A DNA stretch of 15,052 bases, taken from positions 1 to 15,052 of the forward strand of contig CAMLHT010000077.1 of NCBI GenBank assembly GCA_946479895.1, read 5' to 3'. Source of the stretch: an uncultured Gemmatimonadota bacterium. Lineage in GTDB: Bacteria > Gemmatimonadota > Gemmatimonadetes > Gemmatimonadales > Gemmatimonadaceae. The translations under genes were made by a program, and so were the position numbers. The notes under the pieces are model-generated. The model did no database searches. It was not told the DNA's origin and saw only the letters and a program-made list of their open reading frames with translations. Positions 1 through 9,100 of the stretch are shown here, piece by piece (within the stretch, counting starts at the first letter, position 1; each line of letters begins with the position of its first letter).

Positions 1-55
1 ACGTGACTGTCACGTCTACAGATGGCACGACCTCGGCGAACCTCGCCGTCGCCGT
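1..55 (+). repeat. 55-bp exact direct repeat inside cadherin gene, copy 1
   Basis: Bases 1-55 are identical to 604-658, exactly 603 bp (201 codons, two cadherin units) apart; the first difference is at base 56 versus 659. Neighbouring units that are equally similar as protein have drifted at synonymous sites, so this perfect stretch points to recent duplication or gene conversion of a two-unit block. Confidence 0.9.
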
Positions 56-1145
56 CACCGTCACGAACCTCGACGATACGGCCCCGGCGTTCACGAGCTC
101 GGCGACACCAAGCGTCGCTGAGAATACGGCCAACCCGGTCTTCACCGTCACGACCACGGACGTCGACGGCGCCGGTCCGACGACCTATGCCATCACCGGC
201 GGTGCGGACCAGGGCGATCTGACGATCAATGCCACCACCGGCGCCCTGTCCTTCGTCGCGACCCCGAACTTCGAGGCGCCCGCGGACGCCGACGTCAACA
301 ACACCTATGTCATCCAGGTGACGGCGACCGATGCGAACTCCAACGCGTCGGTCCAGACCATCACCATCACGGTGACCGATGTGGCGCCGACCGTCGTCGG
401 GTCGGCAGCCTTCTCGGTGGCCGAGAACACGTCGGGCACCATCCAGACCTACACCTCGGCTGATGCAGGCTCGATCACGTGGAGCATCAGTGGTGGGGCG
501 GACCAGGCCAAGTTCGCGATCAACTCGTCGACCGGCGCGCTGTCCTTCGTGTCGGCCCCGGACTTCGAGACCCCGACGGACGCAGGCGCCGATAACGTGT
601 ACAACGTGACTGTCACGTCTACAGATGGCACGACCTCGGCGAACCTCGCCGTCGCCGTGACGGTGACCGATGTGGCGCCGACGGTCGTGGGCTCGGCGGC
701 ATTCTCGGTCGCGGAGAACACCGTGGGTACGATTCAGACATACACCTCGGCCGATGCGCCATCGGTTACCTGGAGCATCACCGGCGGCGCGGACCAGCTC
801 CAATTCGCAATCAATTCGTCCACCGGCGCGCTTTCATTCGTCACGCCGCCCGACTTCGAGGCCCCCGCGGATGCCGGCGCGGACAATGTCTACGACGTGA
901 TCGTGACGTCATCGGATGGAACGAGCTCTGCGAATCTGGCCGTTACGGTGACGGTAACTGACGTAGTCGGTGGCCTGACTATCAGCGAAGCGACTCTGGA
1001 TCCGACAGAAGAGGGGCTTGCCGCTTTCGACCAGCCGGCCGTAGTGATGGCCGACGGCTCCTCGGCCCCGCAGAGCACCACGCTGATCGCTGATTCCTCC
1101 ACGGCCGTCCTAGACCGCCGCGTGCTGACGGCCGCCAGTCTATGA
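1..1145 (+). CDS. Cadherin-like repeat surface protein, C-terminal part (5' end outside window)
   Basis: The frame is open from the first base and ends at TGA 1143-1145, so this is the C-terminal 380 residues of a longer protein. Numbering from the codon at base 3, it holds the end of one repeat (1-22) and three more cadherin-like repeats of about 97-102 residues (about 26-125, 126-222 and 223-320). Each shows the pattern xSVAENT near its start, ITGGADQ...F.INxxTGALSF, then PDFE.P.DAGADNVY.V.VT..DG, and a closing DVAPTVV linker. Such repeats form rod-like, often Ca2+-binding, extracellular adhesins; export is inferred from the family, because the signal peptide is not visible. The last 57 residues do not match the repeats and carry no LPXTG, dockerin, type IX sorting domain or membrane segment, so the secretion route is unclear. 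The gene is separated by 108 bp from the kinase gene and probably belongs to a different transcription unit. Confidence 0.88.
   Translation, partial: VTVTSTDGTTSANLAVAVTVTNLDDTAPAFTSSATPSVAENTANPVFTVTTTDVDGAGPTTYAITGGADQGDLTINATTGALSFVATPNFEAPADADVNNTYVIQVTATDANSNASVQTITITVTDVAPTVVGSAAFSVAENTSGTIQTYTSADAGSITWSISGGADQAKFAINSSTGALSFVSAPDFETPTDAGADNVYNVTVTSTDGTTSANLAVAVTVTDVAPTVVGSAAFSVAENTVGTIQTYTSADAPSVTWSITGGADQLQFAINSSTGALSFVTPPDFEAPADAGADNVYDVIVTSSDGTSSANLAVTVTVTDVVGGLTISEATLDPTEEGLAAFDQPAVVMADGSSAPQSTTLIADSSTAVLDRRVLTAASL
604..658 (+). repeat. 55-bp exact direct repeat inside cadherin gene, copy 2
   Basis: This is the second copy of the segment at 1-55. It encodes the last two beta-strands of a cadherin-like unit (TVTSTDGTTSANLAVAV). 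Confidence 0.9.
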
Positions 1146-1155
1146 GTGGCTATTG

Positions 1156-1171
1156 TGTGAGATTCGTCACA
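1156..1171 (+). promoter_or_regulatory. CRP/FNR-like palindromic operator candidate
   Basis: TGTGA (1156-1160), six bases, TCACA (1167-1171): both half-sites equal the core of the E. coli CRP consensus. It lies 10 bp after the cadherin stop and 82 bp before the kinase start, which fits control of the kinase operon. Outer flanks do not extend the symmetry. A Crp/Fnr-family binder is inferred; none is encoded in the window. A weak promoter-like pair, TTGTGT (1153-1158) and CATACT (1176-1181) with 17-bp spacing, overlaps the site. If that promoter were real, binding would more likely repress than activate. Confidence 0.4.
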
Positions 1172-1195
1172 ACCCCATACTATTCAACGGCATAG

Positions 1196-1220
1196 GCTGG
1201 CTCGGCCGTACCGAGCCAGC
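1196..1220 (+). terminator. 10-bp perfect hairpin between cadherin and kinase genes
   Basis: GCTGGCTCGG (1196-1205) pairs perfectly with CCGAGCCAGC (1211-1220) around the 5-base loop CCGTA. It lies 50 bp after the cadherin stop and 33 bp before the kinase ATG. There is no T-tract, so it may be a T-less terminator for the cadherin gene or a structure in the kinase mRNA leader. Confidence 0.5.
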
Positions 1221-1253
1221 ACTCGCTCTCCGCCCCCTGCAGTCCGACTTTCT

Positions 1254-3089
1254 ATGACCTGCCCCTCCTGCGGCACCGCCAATACCGAAGGCTCCGCGTT
1301 CTGCGCCAACTGCGGTTCGCCCCTCGCCTCCGGTAGCGTTGCCACCGCCTCGCCCGACGCCGCGCAGCAGCCCTCCGGGCTCGAGCCCGGCGGCGACGAG
1401 CTCCTCGAAAAGGTCAAGCAGCATCTCGGCGGGGACTACTCCATCGAGAAGGAGCTCGGACGCGGCGGCATGGCCGTCGTCTACAAGGGCGTCGAGCGGG
1501 CCCTCGAGCGCGTCGTCGCCATCAAGGTCGTCCCCCCCGAATCCGCGAACGCCGGACAGGCCGCGGAGCGATTCCGTCGCGAAGCCCGGTTGGCTGCCTC
1601 GCTCGACCATCCGAACATCATCCCGGTCTACCGCGTCGGCCAGGCCGGGCCGCTGCACTACATGGCGATGAAGTTCGTCGAGGGCAGAGCCGTCGACGCC
1701 ATCATCGAATCGCAGGGCGCCCTGCCCCTCCCCGTGGCCATCGCGATCCTCCGCTACTCCGCCGCGGGCCTGGCCTTCGCCCACGAGAAGAAGATCGTCC
1801 ACCGCGACATCAAGGGCGCCAACATCCTCGTCGACAAGGACGGGCGCGTCATGGTGTCCGACTTCGGCATCGCCCGCGCCCTCGAGGAAGTCTCGCTCAC
1901 CGCCTCGGGCATGGTGATCGGCACGCCCTACTACATGTCCCCCGAGCAGTGCGGCGGCCAGAAGATCTCCCCGCAGTCTGACCAGTACTCCCTGGGCATC
2001 ATGGGCTTCCAGATGCTCACCGGCGAAGTGCCGTTCAACGCGGACTCGATGGTCGGCGTCATCCAGCACCACTACATGACGCCCGTCCCGGACATCCGCG
2101 CCGTCCGCCAGGACGTCCCGCAGGAGCTCCTCGACATCATCTACTGCTCGCTGAACAAGGCCCCCGAGGACCGGTTCACCACGACGCGGGAGATGGCCCA
2201 GGCCCTCGAGAACGTCCCGCAGTCGGACGCCGATCGCGAGGAAGCCGAGCGCCTCCTCAAGGAGCTGTCGGCCGGCAGGTCCATTCCGAAGGTCCGCACC
2301 GGCACGCTCCCGCCGCTGACGCTGACGATCTCCGGTCCGGCCGCCCCGGTCGTCCCCCGCCCGGTCACCCAGCCCCGCCGCCCGCAGCCGACGGCGCAGG
2401 CCCGGCCCCGCAAGCGGAAGAAGAAAAAGAACAAGATGATGATGCCGGCCGTCGCCGGATTCGTCCTCTTCCTCGGTGCTGGCGGGTACATGGCCTATTC
2501 CCAGAATGCCGAGAAGCAGCGCATACAGCAGGAGCAGGCTCGGGCCGCTGAGGCAGCCGCCGAGGCCAGGAAGGGCGCCGTCGTCCTCGCCGGAGTGCCG
2601 ACGGACGTCCGGGTGACCATCAACGGCACCCCCTACAAGACCGGCGATACCGTCCGCCTCGACGCCGCCATGTACGAGGCGACTGCCGCCGGTCGCGGCT
2701 ACGAGACCTCCTACCCGTCGATCCAGATCGATTCCGGGATGACTCGGGTGCTCGACCTGTCCACGCAGATCATTGCGTCCGGCAACACCAACAACGCCGG
2801 CCCGACGGCCCCTGTCGCCGGTCCGCAGCTGGCCGGAAACCGCCCGTCGGGGGGCAACGCTGCGTCGGCCGTTGCCGACAGTGGCGAGCTTCGTCTCACA
2901 GTTACACCGAACCACGTCGCCATTTTCGTCGATGACGTGCCGGTTGGCTCGGGACGGAAATTCCTCACGACCAGGGTCGGCCCCCACGACATCCGCTTCT
3001 CGGCGCCCCAGTGTACCCCGAAGACCGAGCGCCTGCTCGTGAAGAAGAACGAGCCGACCATCTACAACGCCACGATCGAGTGCCGGTGA
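1254..3089 (+). CDS. Membrane Ser/Thr protein kinase with N-terminal zinc ribbon and periplasmic PEGA-like domains
   Basis: This 611-residue Hanks-type kinase phosphorylates Ser/Thr of partner proteins at the inner membrane. Residues 3-20 are a zinc ribbon (Cys3, 6, 17, 20). The kinase domain spans about 62-330: glycine loop GRGGMA (69-74), VAIK with catalytic Lys91, Glu110 of helix C, HRDIKGAN with Asp185 and Asn190, DFG (203-205), GTPYYMSPE (223-231). All catalytic residues are present. A Pro-rich linker and a basic patch (384-394) precede one membrane segment (about 397-415), a short coiled coil (416-440), then two beta-rich PEGA-like units (about 441-505 and 545-611) outside. There is no PASTA repeat. 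No clear Shine-Dalgarno precedes ATG 1254, but the zinc ribbon starts at residue 2-3, which fixes the start. It leads an operon with the next two genes (25 bp, then 0 bp spacing). Its target is unknown; the TssL-like N-terminus is an attractive candidate. Confidence 0.95.
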   Translation: MTCPSCGTANTEGSAFCANCGSPLASGSVATASPDAAQQPSGLEPGGDELLEKVKQHLGGDYSIEKELGRGGMAVVYKGVERALERVVAIKVVPPESANAGQAAERFRREARLAASLDHPNIIPVYRVGQAGPLHYMAMKFVEGRAVDAIIESQGALPLPVAIAILRYSAAGLAFAHEKKIVHRDIKGANILVDKDGRVMVSDFGIARALEEVSLTASGMVIGTPYYMSPEQCGGQKISPQSDQYSLGIMGFQMLTGEVPFNADSMVGVIQHHYMTPVPDIRAVRQDVPQELLDIIYCSLNKAPEDRFTTTREMAQALENVPQSDADREEAERLLKELSAGRSIPKVRTGTLPPLTLTISGPAAPVVPRPVTQPRRPQPTAQARPRKRKKKKNKMMMPAVAGFVLFLGAGGYMAYSQNAEKQRIQQEQARAAEAAAEARKGAVVLAGVPTDVRVTINGTPYKTGDTVRLDAAMYEATAAGRGYETSYPSIQIDSGMTRVLDLSTQIIASGNTNNAGPTAPVAGPQLAGNRPSGGNAASAVADSGELRLTVTPNHVAIFVDDVPVGSGRKFLTTRVGPHDIRFSAPQCTPKTERLLVKKNEPTIYNATIECR

Positions 3090-3114
3090 CCGGACCAAAG
3101 GGGACTGATCCGAC

Positions 3115-4218
3115 GTGATGCGTAAACTTCTTGCCCTCTGCTCGATACTGGCCGCCGCCGCGCCCACGCTCGGGGCGCAGACCGTCGACCAGGACCTCGT
3201 TCGCGGGCAGGACGCCTACGAGAAGTCGAACGTCGAGCTCGCGAAGCAGATCTTCTCGGGCATCATCGCCTCCCGCCAGCAGGTCACCGCCGAGCAGAAG
3301 GTCATCGCCTACAAGTATCTTGGCGCCTACTGGGCCCTCCAGAGCACGCCTGGCGCCCGTGACTCGGCGGCCAACTTCTTCATCGCCGCCCTCGACTACG
3401 ATCCCTTCACGGACCTCGACCGCGAGAAGTTCGCCGCCGACGAGCAGGCGGCCTTCAACCGCGCCAAGACCCTCCTGTTCCGCGTCGGCATCAAGCCCAT
3501 CGAGCCCAAGGCCGTCGACCCGACGTCCTCCAAGGCCGACTCCTCCACGTACAAGTTCCAGCTCGTCACGACCCACTCGGCGAGCCTGACCATCGAGATC
3601 ATCAACCTCGCCGACCCGAACAAGCGCGAGCAGTTCCCCAACATCGGTAACTCGGACGGCCTGCGCGACATCGAGTGGAATGGCCTGATCAACACCCAGC
3701 GCGCCGACACGGGCATCTACGAGTTCCGCGTCACGGCCCAGAGCCGCCTCCAGCAGAACAAGCAGGTCGTCGAGTTCCAGCGTTTCCGCATCGACCAGTT
3801 TCACGCCCCGCTCGAGGACTCCATCCCGCCCTTCAAGGACGTCAACGTCGGCGGAACGGACACCCTCAAGTCGCGCTACTCGGCGGCCCGGCCCTACACC
3901 GACGGCGCCAAGGGACTCTTCATCGCGTCGCTCGCCGCGGGCCTGCCCTTCATCGCCCTTCCCAGCGTGACCCGCGCGAACATGTCGGGGTGGCAGTCGC
4001 ATCTCAGCATCGGCGCCGCCCTCGGCCTCATCGCCGGCAGCGGGGCGGCCTGGTACGCGACGTCGCACCGCGATGACGCCCGCGCCGCCGCCGAGAACGC
4101 GCGCCGCCGGAACCTGCGCGCGCAATTCAATGCCGGCGTCGCCGCGCGCAACCGCGCGCGTCTCGACAAGACCATCCTGATCATCCGGCCGCTCACCGCG
4201 GCGGGAATCGGCGACTAG
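3115..4218 (+). CDS. Exported TPR protein with FlgD-Ig-like domain and two C-terminal membrane segments
   Basis: This 367-residue protein has a signal peptide (about 1-21, LGA|QT). Residues 28-122 are helical and TPR-like (GQDAYEKSNVELAKQIF, then DSAANFFIAALDYDPF). Residues 145-228 look like an FlgD-type Ig fold (IEWNG, then GIYEFRVTAQS). Two hydrophobic segments follow (about 266-286 and 295-315), then an Arg/Ala-rich stretch. It probably sits in the inner membrane facing the periplasm and acts as a scaffold; no enzyme motif is seen. AAAGGGGA (3097-3104) is the ribosome site. GTG 3115 is 10 bases away and ATG 3118 is 13, so the start could be one codon later. It lies between the kinase and the barrel protein and abuts the latter, suggesting a kinase, periplasmic linker and outer-membrane protein set. 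I do not recognise a named family; the role is inferred. Confidence 0.85.
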   Translation: MMRKLLALCSILAAAAPTLGAQTVDQDLVRGQDAYEKSNVELAKQIFSGIIASRQQVTAEQKVIAYKYLGAYWALQSTPGARDSAANFFIAALDYDPFTDLDREKFAADEQAAFNRAKTLLFRVGIKPIEPKAVDPTSSKADSSTYKFQLVTTHSASLTIEIINLADPNKREQFPNIGNSDGLRDIEWNGLINTQRADTGIYEFRVTAQSRLQQNKQVVEFQRFRIDQFHAPLEDSIPPFKDVNVGGTDTLKSRYSAARPYTDGAKGLFIASLAAGLPFIALPSVTRANMSGWQSHLSIGAALGLIAGSGAAWYATSHRDDARAAAENARRRNLRAQFNAGVAARNRARLDKTILIIRPLTAAGIGD

Positions 4219-6105
4219 ATGACCTTGCCCGCCCTTCACCGCGCGACCCTCCTGGTGGCCGCGCTGCTCGTCGCTGCCAGCCCTGCCGCCGCCCAGCGCG
4301 TCCGGATGCCCGTCGGCTACCGCCTGACGTGGATCGGCGCGCGCTGGAATCCGCAGGCACGGGTGGTCGACGGCACGGGCCGGCAGATCGCCGCCCAGCT
4401 GGTCTACCGGATCGCCGATCCGTCGATCGCCACCGTCACCGGCCGAGGGGACGTCGTGGCCCGCAAGCCCGGCCGGACCAGGCTGTGGGCGGTGTCCGGC
4501 CGCGATTCGGCCTCCGCCCTGATCGTCGTCGAGCAGTGGCCGGCCAGGTTCACGTTCTCCCCGGCGAACGTCCGGCTCGACGCGCTGGGCGCCGCCCAGC
4601 CGATCCGCGTGCTCGCCAGCCACCCGTCCGCCCCCCCGATCGTCGAGGGCGGCAGTCACGTCAGCGCCGGTCGCAGCGTTACCGCCGCCGTCGCCCGCAT
4701 TGCCGGCGACTCCGTCGTGGCGATCGCGAATGGGTCCACCTGGATCCGCTGCTCCGACCGCGGCATGGCGGACAGCATCCGCGTCGACGTGCAGCAGCGC
4801 GCGGTGATCGTCAGCATCACCAACAAGGGCGCCCTGGGCCGCCGGATGGCCGGCGACACGTTCAGCGTTCGCGTCCAGGCGCGCGACCGGCTCCAGAAGC
4901 CGGTCGCCCAGGCCCGGCCCACGTGGGTCTCGCTCAACCCGGAAGCGGTCAGCGTCGACCCGACGTCCGGCCGGGCGCGGGCCGTCAATGGCGGCGACGC
5001 CCGCATCATCGCCCAGGTCGGCGACGTCGCCGACTCGGTCTCGATCAGCGTCTCCGGCAGCACGTATCAGCCCGTCACCGTCGCGGCCGCCGTCGACACC
5101 ACCACGAAGTCGAAGGCGCAGCTCATCGCATCCGAGATCTACGCCTTCGAGGCCGAGACGACGTTCGTGAGCATCACGGCCTTCGACTCGGCGGGGCAGC
5201 CCGTGCCGCTCTCGGCCCTCACCTACCGCCTGCTCGACACCACGGTCGCCCAGCGGCTGGATACGGCGAGGATCGTGGGCAGGAAGTCCGGCCAGACCCG
5301 GATGGTCGTGCGCTACGGCAACCTCACCGACACCACCAACGTCAGCGTCGCCACGCGGTCGGCATCGCGGTCGGTCACCGGCTCGGGCGCGACCGGCGCC
5401 GGCCGTGGCACCTTCACGCCGCCGACGATCGCGGACTCGACGGCGAGGTACCGCGAGATCCGCCGCGTCGTCGAGGACTCGATCAGGCTCGACCCGAATA
5501 CGGCGTCTGCGCGCCAGCGCTTCGTCATCAACGCCAGCCCGATGGGCGCCATCGCCGAGCACCTCGTTCGAACGGACGCGGGCGTGATCGAGGATCGCAC
5601 CGGCGCGCTCTACGGCGGCGGCGGCAGCCTGCTGCTCTTCCAGCGAATCGAGTTCGCCGGAGCGCTCCGCCTGGGCTCCCTGTCCAGCGTGGACACCGTC
5701 GGCGAGGACCTGACCCTCACCGAGTTCGAGGGCAGCGTCGGCTACTTCCCCGTCCGCAACATCGGGCTCCGCCCGGGCGTTGTCATGCGCCGCGAGGCGA
5801 CGAACACCGCGAGCAAGGGCTGGCTCATTCCCAAGGTCTCGCTCGTCACGCGCTTCAGCTTCATCGGCGACGTGGTGAACACCTTCGCCGCGATCTCCAT
5901 CCTCCCGAAGGCGCAGTTCTCCGGCCTGGAGAACCAGACCGGCAGCCTGTTCAGCCGCGGGGGTGAAGCTGGCCTCGAGTTCAAGCGCGGCGCACTTGGC
6001 GCCGGCATCACCTACTTCGTCGAGCAGATCTCCTTCGACGAAAGCGATCGCGTCGAGAGCTTCTCGGCCATCCGGCTCCGCTTCGGCCTGAACGTCGGCC
6101 GCTGA
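4219..6105 (+). CDS. BIG2/Ig-like repeat protein with C-terminal outer-membrane beta-barrel
   Basis: This 628-residue protein has a signal peptide (1-25, PAAA|QR). About three bacterial Ig-like (BIG2-type) units follow: residues 40-105 (PSIATVTGRGDVVARKPGRTRL), about 205-280 (PEAVSVDPTSGRARAVNGGDARI), and about 308-378 (TTVAQRLDTARIVGRKSGQTRMVV). A Ser/Thr/Gly linker and short charged helix (385-435) lead to about 190 residues of alternating amphipathic strands (about 440-628: LYGGGGSLLLFQRIEFAGAL, FEGSVGYFPVRNIGLRPGVV, AGLEFKRGALGAGITYF, IRLRFGLNVGR), consistent with a barrel of roughly eight strands. It ends in Arg rather than the usual terminal Phe/Trp. The start ATG directly follows the TAG of the previous gene (0 bp), implying coupled translation; GGGA (4203-4206) may be its ribosome site. 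It is likely the outer-membrane end of this operon's assembly. The substrate or ligand is unknown. Confidence 0.85.
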   Translation: MTLPALHRATLLVAALLVAASPAAAQRVRMPVGYRLTWIGARWNPQARVVDGTGRQIAAQLVYRIADPSIATVTGRGDVVARKPGRTRLWAVSGRDSASALIVVEQWPARFTFSPANVRLDALGAAQPIRVLASHPSAPPIVEGGSHVSAGRSVTAAVARIAGDSVVAIANGSTWIRCSDRGMADSIRVDVQQRAVIVSITNKGALGRRMAGDTFSVRVQARDRLQKPVAQARPTWVSLNPEAVSVDPTSGRARAVNGGDARIIAQVGDVADSVSISVSGSTYQPVTVAAAVDTTTKSKAQLIASEIYAFEAETTFVSITAFDSAGQPVPLSALTYRLLDTTVAQRLDTARIVGRKSGQTRMVVRYGNLTDTTNVSVATRSASRSVTGSGATGAGRGTFTPPTIADSTARYREIRRVVEDSIRLDPNTASARQRFVINASPMGAIAEHLVRTDAGVIEDRTGALYGGGGSLLLFQRIEFAGALRLGSLSSVDTVGEDLTLTEFEGSVGYFPVRNIGLRPGVVMRREATNTASKGWLIPKVSLVTRFSFIGDVVNTFAAISILPKAQFSGLENQTGSLFSRGGEAGLEFKRGALGAGITYFVEQISFDESDRVESFSAIRLRFGLNVGR

Positions 6106-6120
6106 CCACCCGTCAGCGGC
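6098..6120. terminator. Shared bidirectional hairpin spanning both convergent stop codons
   Basis: GCCGCTGAC (6098-6106) pairs perfectly with GTCAGCGGC (6112-6120), loop CACCC. The plus-strand TGA (6103-6105) and the minus-strand TGA (6115-6113) sit at matching positions in the two arms. It has no T-tract on either side but is well placed to end or stabilise both converging transcripts. Confidence 0.55.
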
Positions 6121-9100
6121 GCGGGTTGGGGATGTCCGGCGCCACCGTCGGGAACACCGGCAGCTTCAGGCGGACCTTCGTGTCTGGGTGGTAGTACCGA
6201 ACCCGGACTTTCCGCTGAAGCGCTCCCAGCTCGACGATGCCCCACCAGCCCGTCGACCTGAATGACGGCTTCGTGGTGTCGCCGGCGCTGATGACCACGT
6301 CCTCGCCGAAGCCCCAGATCCCCTGCTGCGTCGAGTCGTTGAGCAGGACCACGCGCGATCCGGTCCGGAGCTCCGCGGTCTCTCCCGCGCCAAGGGGCTC
6401 GATGACGAATGCGTACTCGGGCGAGCGACGCGTCGCGGCGCTGTCGATGAACGGCGTCATGAACTGGCGGGCGTCCGCGACCTGGTCGAGGAACACGAAC
6501 GCGGGCCGGCCCCCGGGGCCGACCCGCGGGTCGGCGCGGAGCATGACCTCGCCGCTCTTCGCGAACTGGTCGTACGCCTGGTAGAACTCCCGCACGGCGG
6601 CCGGGTCGGCATCGGGGGCCGACGCCGCCTTGCTGGTATCCACGAACGGATACTTCCCCGCCAGCTTGCTCGCGAACAGCGTGCGGAGCCGCTGATAGGC
6701 GCTCAGCGCGTCGCCGGATCCGCCGGGATGACAGCGGCCGAGCAGTGCCGCGCGGAACTGCGTCCGCCGCATGATGAACCAGTCGTTGGCCGGACGTGGC
6801 GGCTCGGGCCGCAGCGCCGCCGCCTGGCAGCCGGCCTGGTCGATCGGGCCCATCGTCGTGCGGATGTAGTCGAGCAGCGCGACCAGCGACGTCGACGTCG
6901 GCGTCGGTCCCGCGGCTGCCACGATGCCCCGCCAGTCCGAGACCAGCTTGGGCCGGGTGATCATCGCCGACGTGACGACGGGCCGCCTCAGGAAGGCCAG
7001 CGCGGGCTCCACCGCCCCCGCCAGCGCCTGCACCCGCGGCAGCAGCTCCTGGTTGAGCCGGAGGTTGAACGCGCCCGTATCGGACACGCCGATGGCCGCG
7101 AAGCCGATCGGGAAGCCGCCACGCCACGCCGCCACGTTGGACGGGTGAGGCGCGAAGTAGCTCGCGCTGTCCAGCGCCTGCTGGGCGAGCGCCAGGACGT
7201 ACTCGGACTGCCGCGTGCCCATGACGAAGAGCTTCCTCCCTTCGTCGCCGGCGCGCAGGCTGTCCATCAGGCTGGCGAGCCGCGCGAGCCGGTCCGATGC
7301 CGCCTCGATGTTCGCGGTGGTCGCGCTGATCTCGGTGGGGGCGGCCAGCGTGTCCGGGGTGAACCGCTGCGCGCCGGCCACGAGGTCGATCAGGCGGCCG
7401 CGCATCTGGGTGTCGAACGCCGTCCGCAGCCGCGCCTGAGTGGCCGGCATGAACGCGTCCGTCGCCGCGATCTGCGCGCGACGCTGCTCACCGCGCAGCG
7501 CGAGCGCCAGCTCGAGCTGCCCGACGTCCCAGCGCATCGCCATCCCCGGACGCAGCTCGTCCTGGATCACGCGGCTCTCGATCGGCTCCATGAGCCGCAT
7601 CCGGAACAGGTCGGCCAGCACCGCCCGCAGGCGCTGCGAAGCCTGGTCCGGAAGAAGGCTGTCCTTGAGGACCCGCGTCGCGATGGTCGCCAGGCGCGTG
7701 CCGATCGAGTCCTGGACCCACTTGGCCACCCGCCGCCCGCTGGTGGACGAATCCTGGATCGTGGCGACGAGTCCCTTCGTCGAATCGGTGAGCTCGACGA
7801 GGTCGCGAATGCGCCTGAGGGCCCGGAGGTCGTCCTCGGGCCGCGTCGATCCCTGGCCGGTGAGCTGGCGCGTCGCCGTGTCGGCGACGGCGCTCACGAG
7901 GCCGACGGCGCGCGAGACCACGACGTTCGTCTGGGCCGCGGTGATCACGAGCGGGCGCGATTCGGCGATCCGCAGCGCGTCCTCGAAGTCGTCGCTCACC
8001 AGCGCGGTGTCGGTGAGCTCCGGCAGCCGCTCACCGAAGAGATACTCCACGAGCCCGCCAAGGTCGGCGGCGGTGCCGCTGTCCCCGCTCGCGAGCGCGT
8101 TGTAGCGCGCGATGTTCCTGTTCAGCTGACGTACTTCACCGAGGTACGATGCCAGCGACTTGGGATCGGCGGGATCGAGGTCGTCGATGATCACCGGGCC
8201 GCGCCCGTTCAGGCCGAGCAGGTCCTCGACGCGCCCCTGGAGCCGCTGCCGGGAAACCGGCAGGATGATGTCCTGCACGCCGGTGATGACCGTCGTGCGA
8301 ATCTCCTTCGGCAGCCGAGACATCCACGACGACGGGACGAAGACGGAGCGGATGCGCCGCGACGAGACGTTGCGCATCTCGTTGACGAGGCTGATCACGG
8401 CGGCGTCCTGCACGCGGCGCTCGAGCGCCGTGTCGGCCATGGCGCCGCGGCGCCGGGCCTGGTCGAGATCGATGGCGACGCCCGACATGAGCCCCGACAG
8501 CTCGGTGGTGTGCGCGGTCAGGGCCGCGCCATAGGTCGCGTCGCCCTGCCGGAAGCCGTAGAGCGAAGCCCACAGGCCGGCCCCGCCGAGGAGCGCGATG
8601 AGGATCGCCGCCGCCTGGGCGCCGAGCACGCGGAAGTCGCGCGAGATCCGGATGGGCGACGACGTCTTCGCGAGGCCTGCCTCCCGGAACACCTTGTCGG
8701 TGAACAGCGAGCGCAGGAACACCAGGCTGCGCGACTCGGCGTCGGTGGCCTCGAGGGAGATGTGAAGCGTCGCGTTGTCGTCCCGCGCCGCCGCCTTCGC
8801 CGCCTTCTCGCTCGTGTCCCCCGTGAAATACACGCCGCGGAGGAACATGGATGGCCGGCGCTCGCCGTCCGGCACCAGCTTGCCGATGAAGTCGACGAGC
8901 GGATCCTGGAGCTCGCTGAATTCGTTCACGAAGACGAACAGGCCGTCGGCGTCCTCGATCGTCTCGGGCGCGGCCAGCAGCTCGTCGTGCAGCAGCTCGA
9001 GCGACTTCTGGACTTCGGTGAAGCCCTCGTCGATCCACGAGGGCTCGAATGGCTTCTCCAGCGGACGCGGATTCGACCACCCGAACACGTCGTCGCGGCG

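Noticed and set aside
1167..3167. 666-codon minus-strand ORF opposite the kinase
   Set aside because: It is the antisense shadow of a certain kinase gene; Arg/Gly/Asp-rich composition typical of GC-rich opposite frames and no domain.
2965..5562. 865-codon minus-strand ORF opposite the TPR and barrel genes
   Set aside because: It spans two well-supported genes and has repetitive Arg/Gly/Asp composition without motifs or membrane segments.
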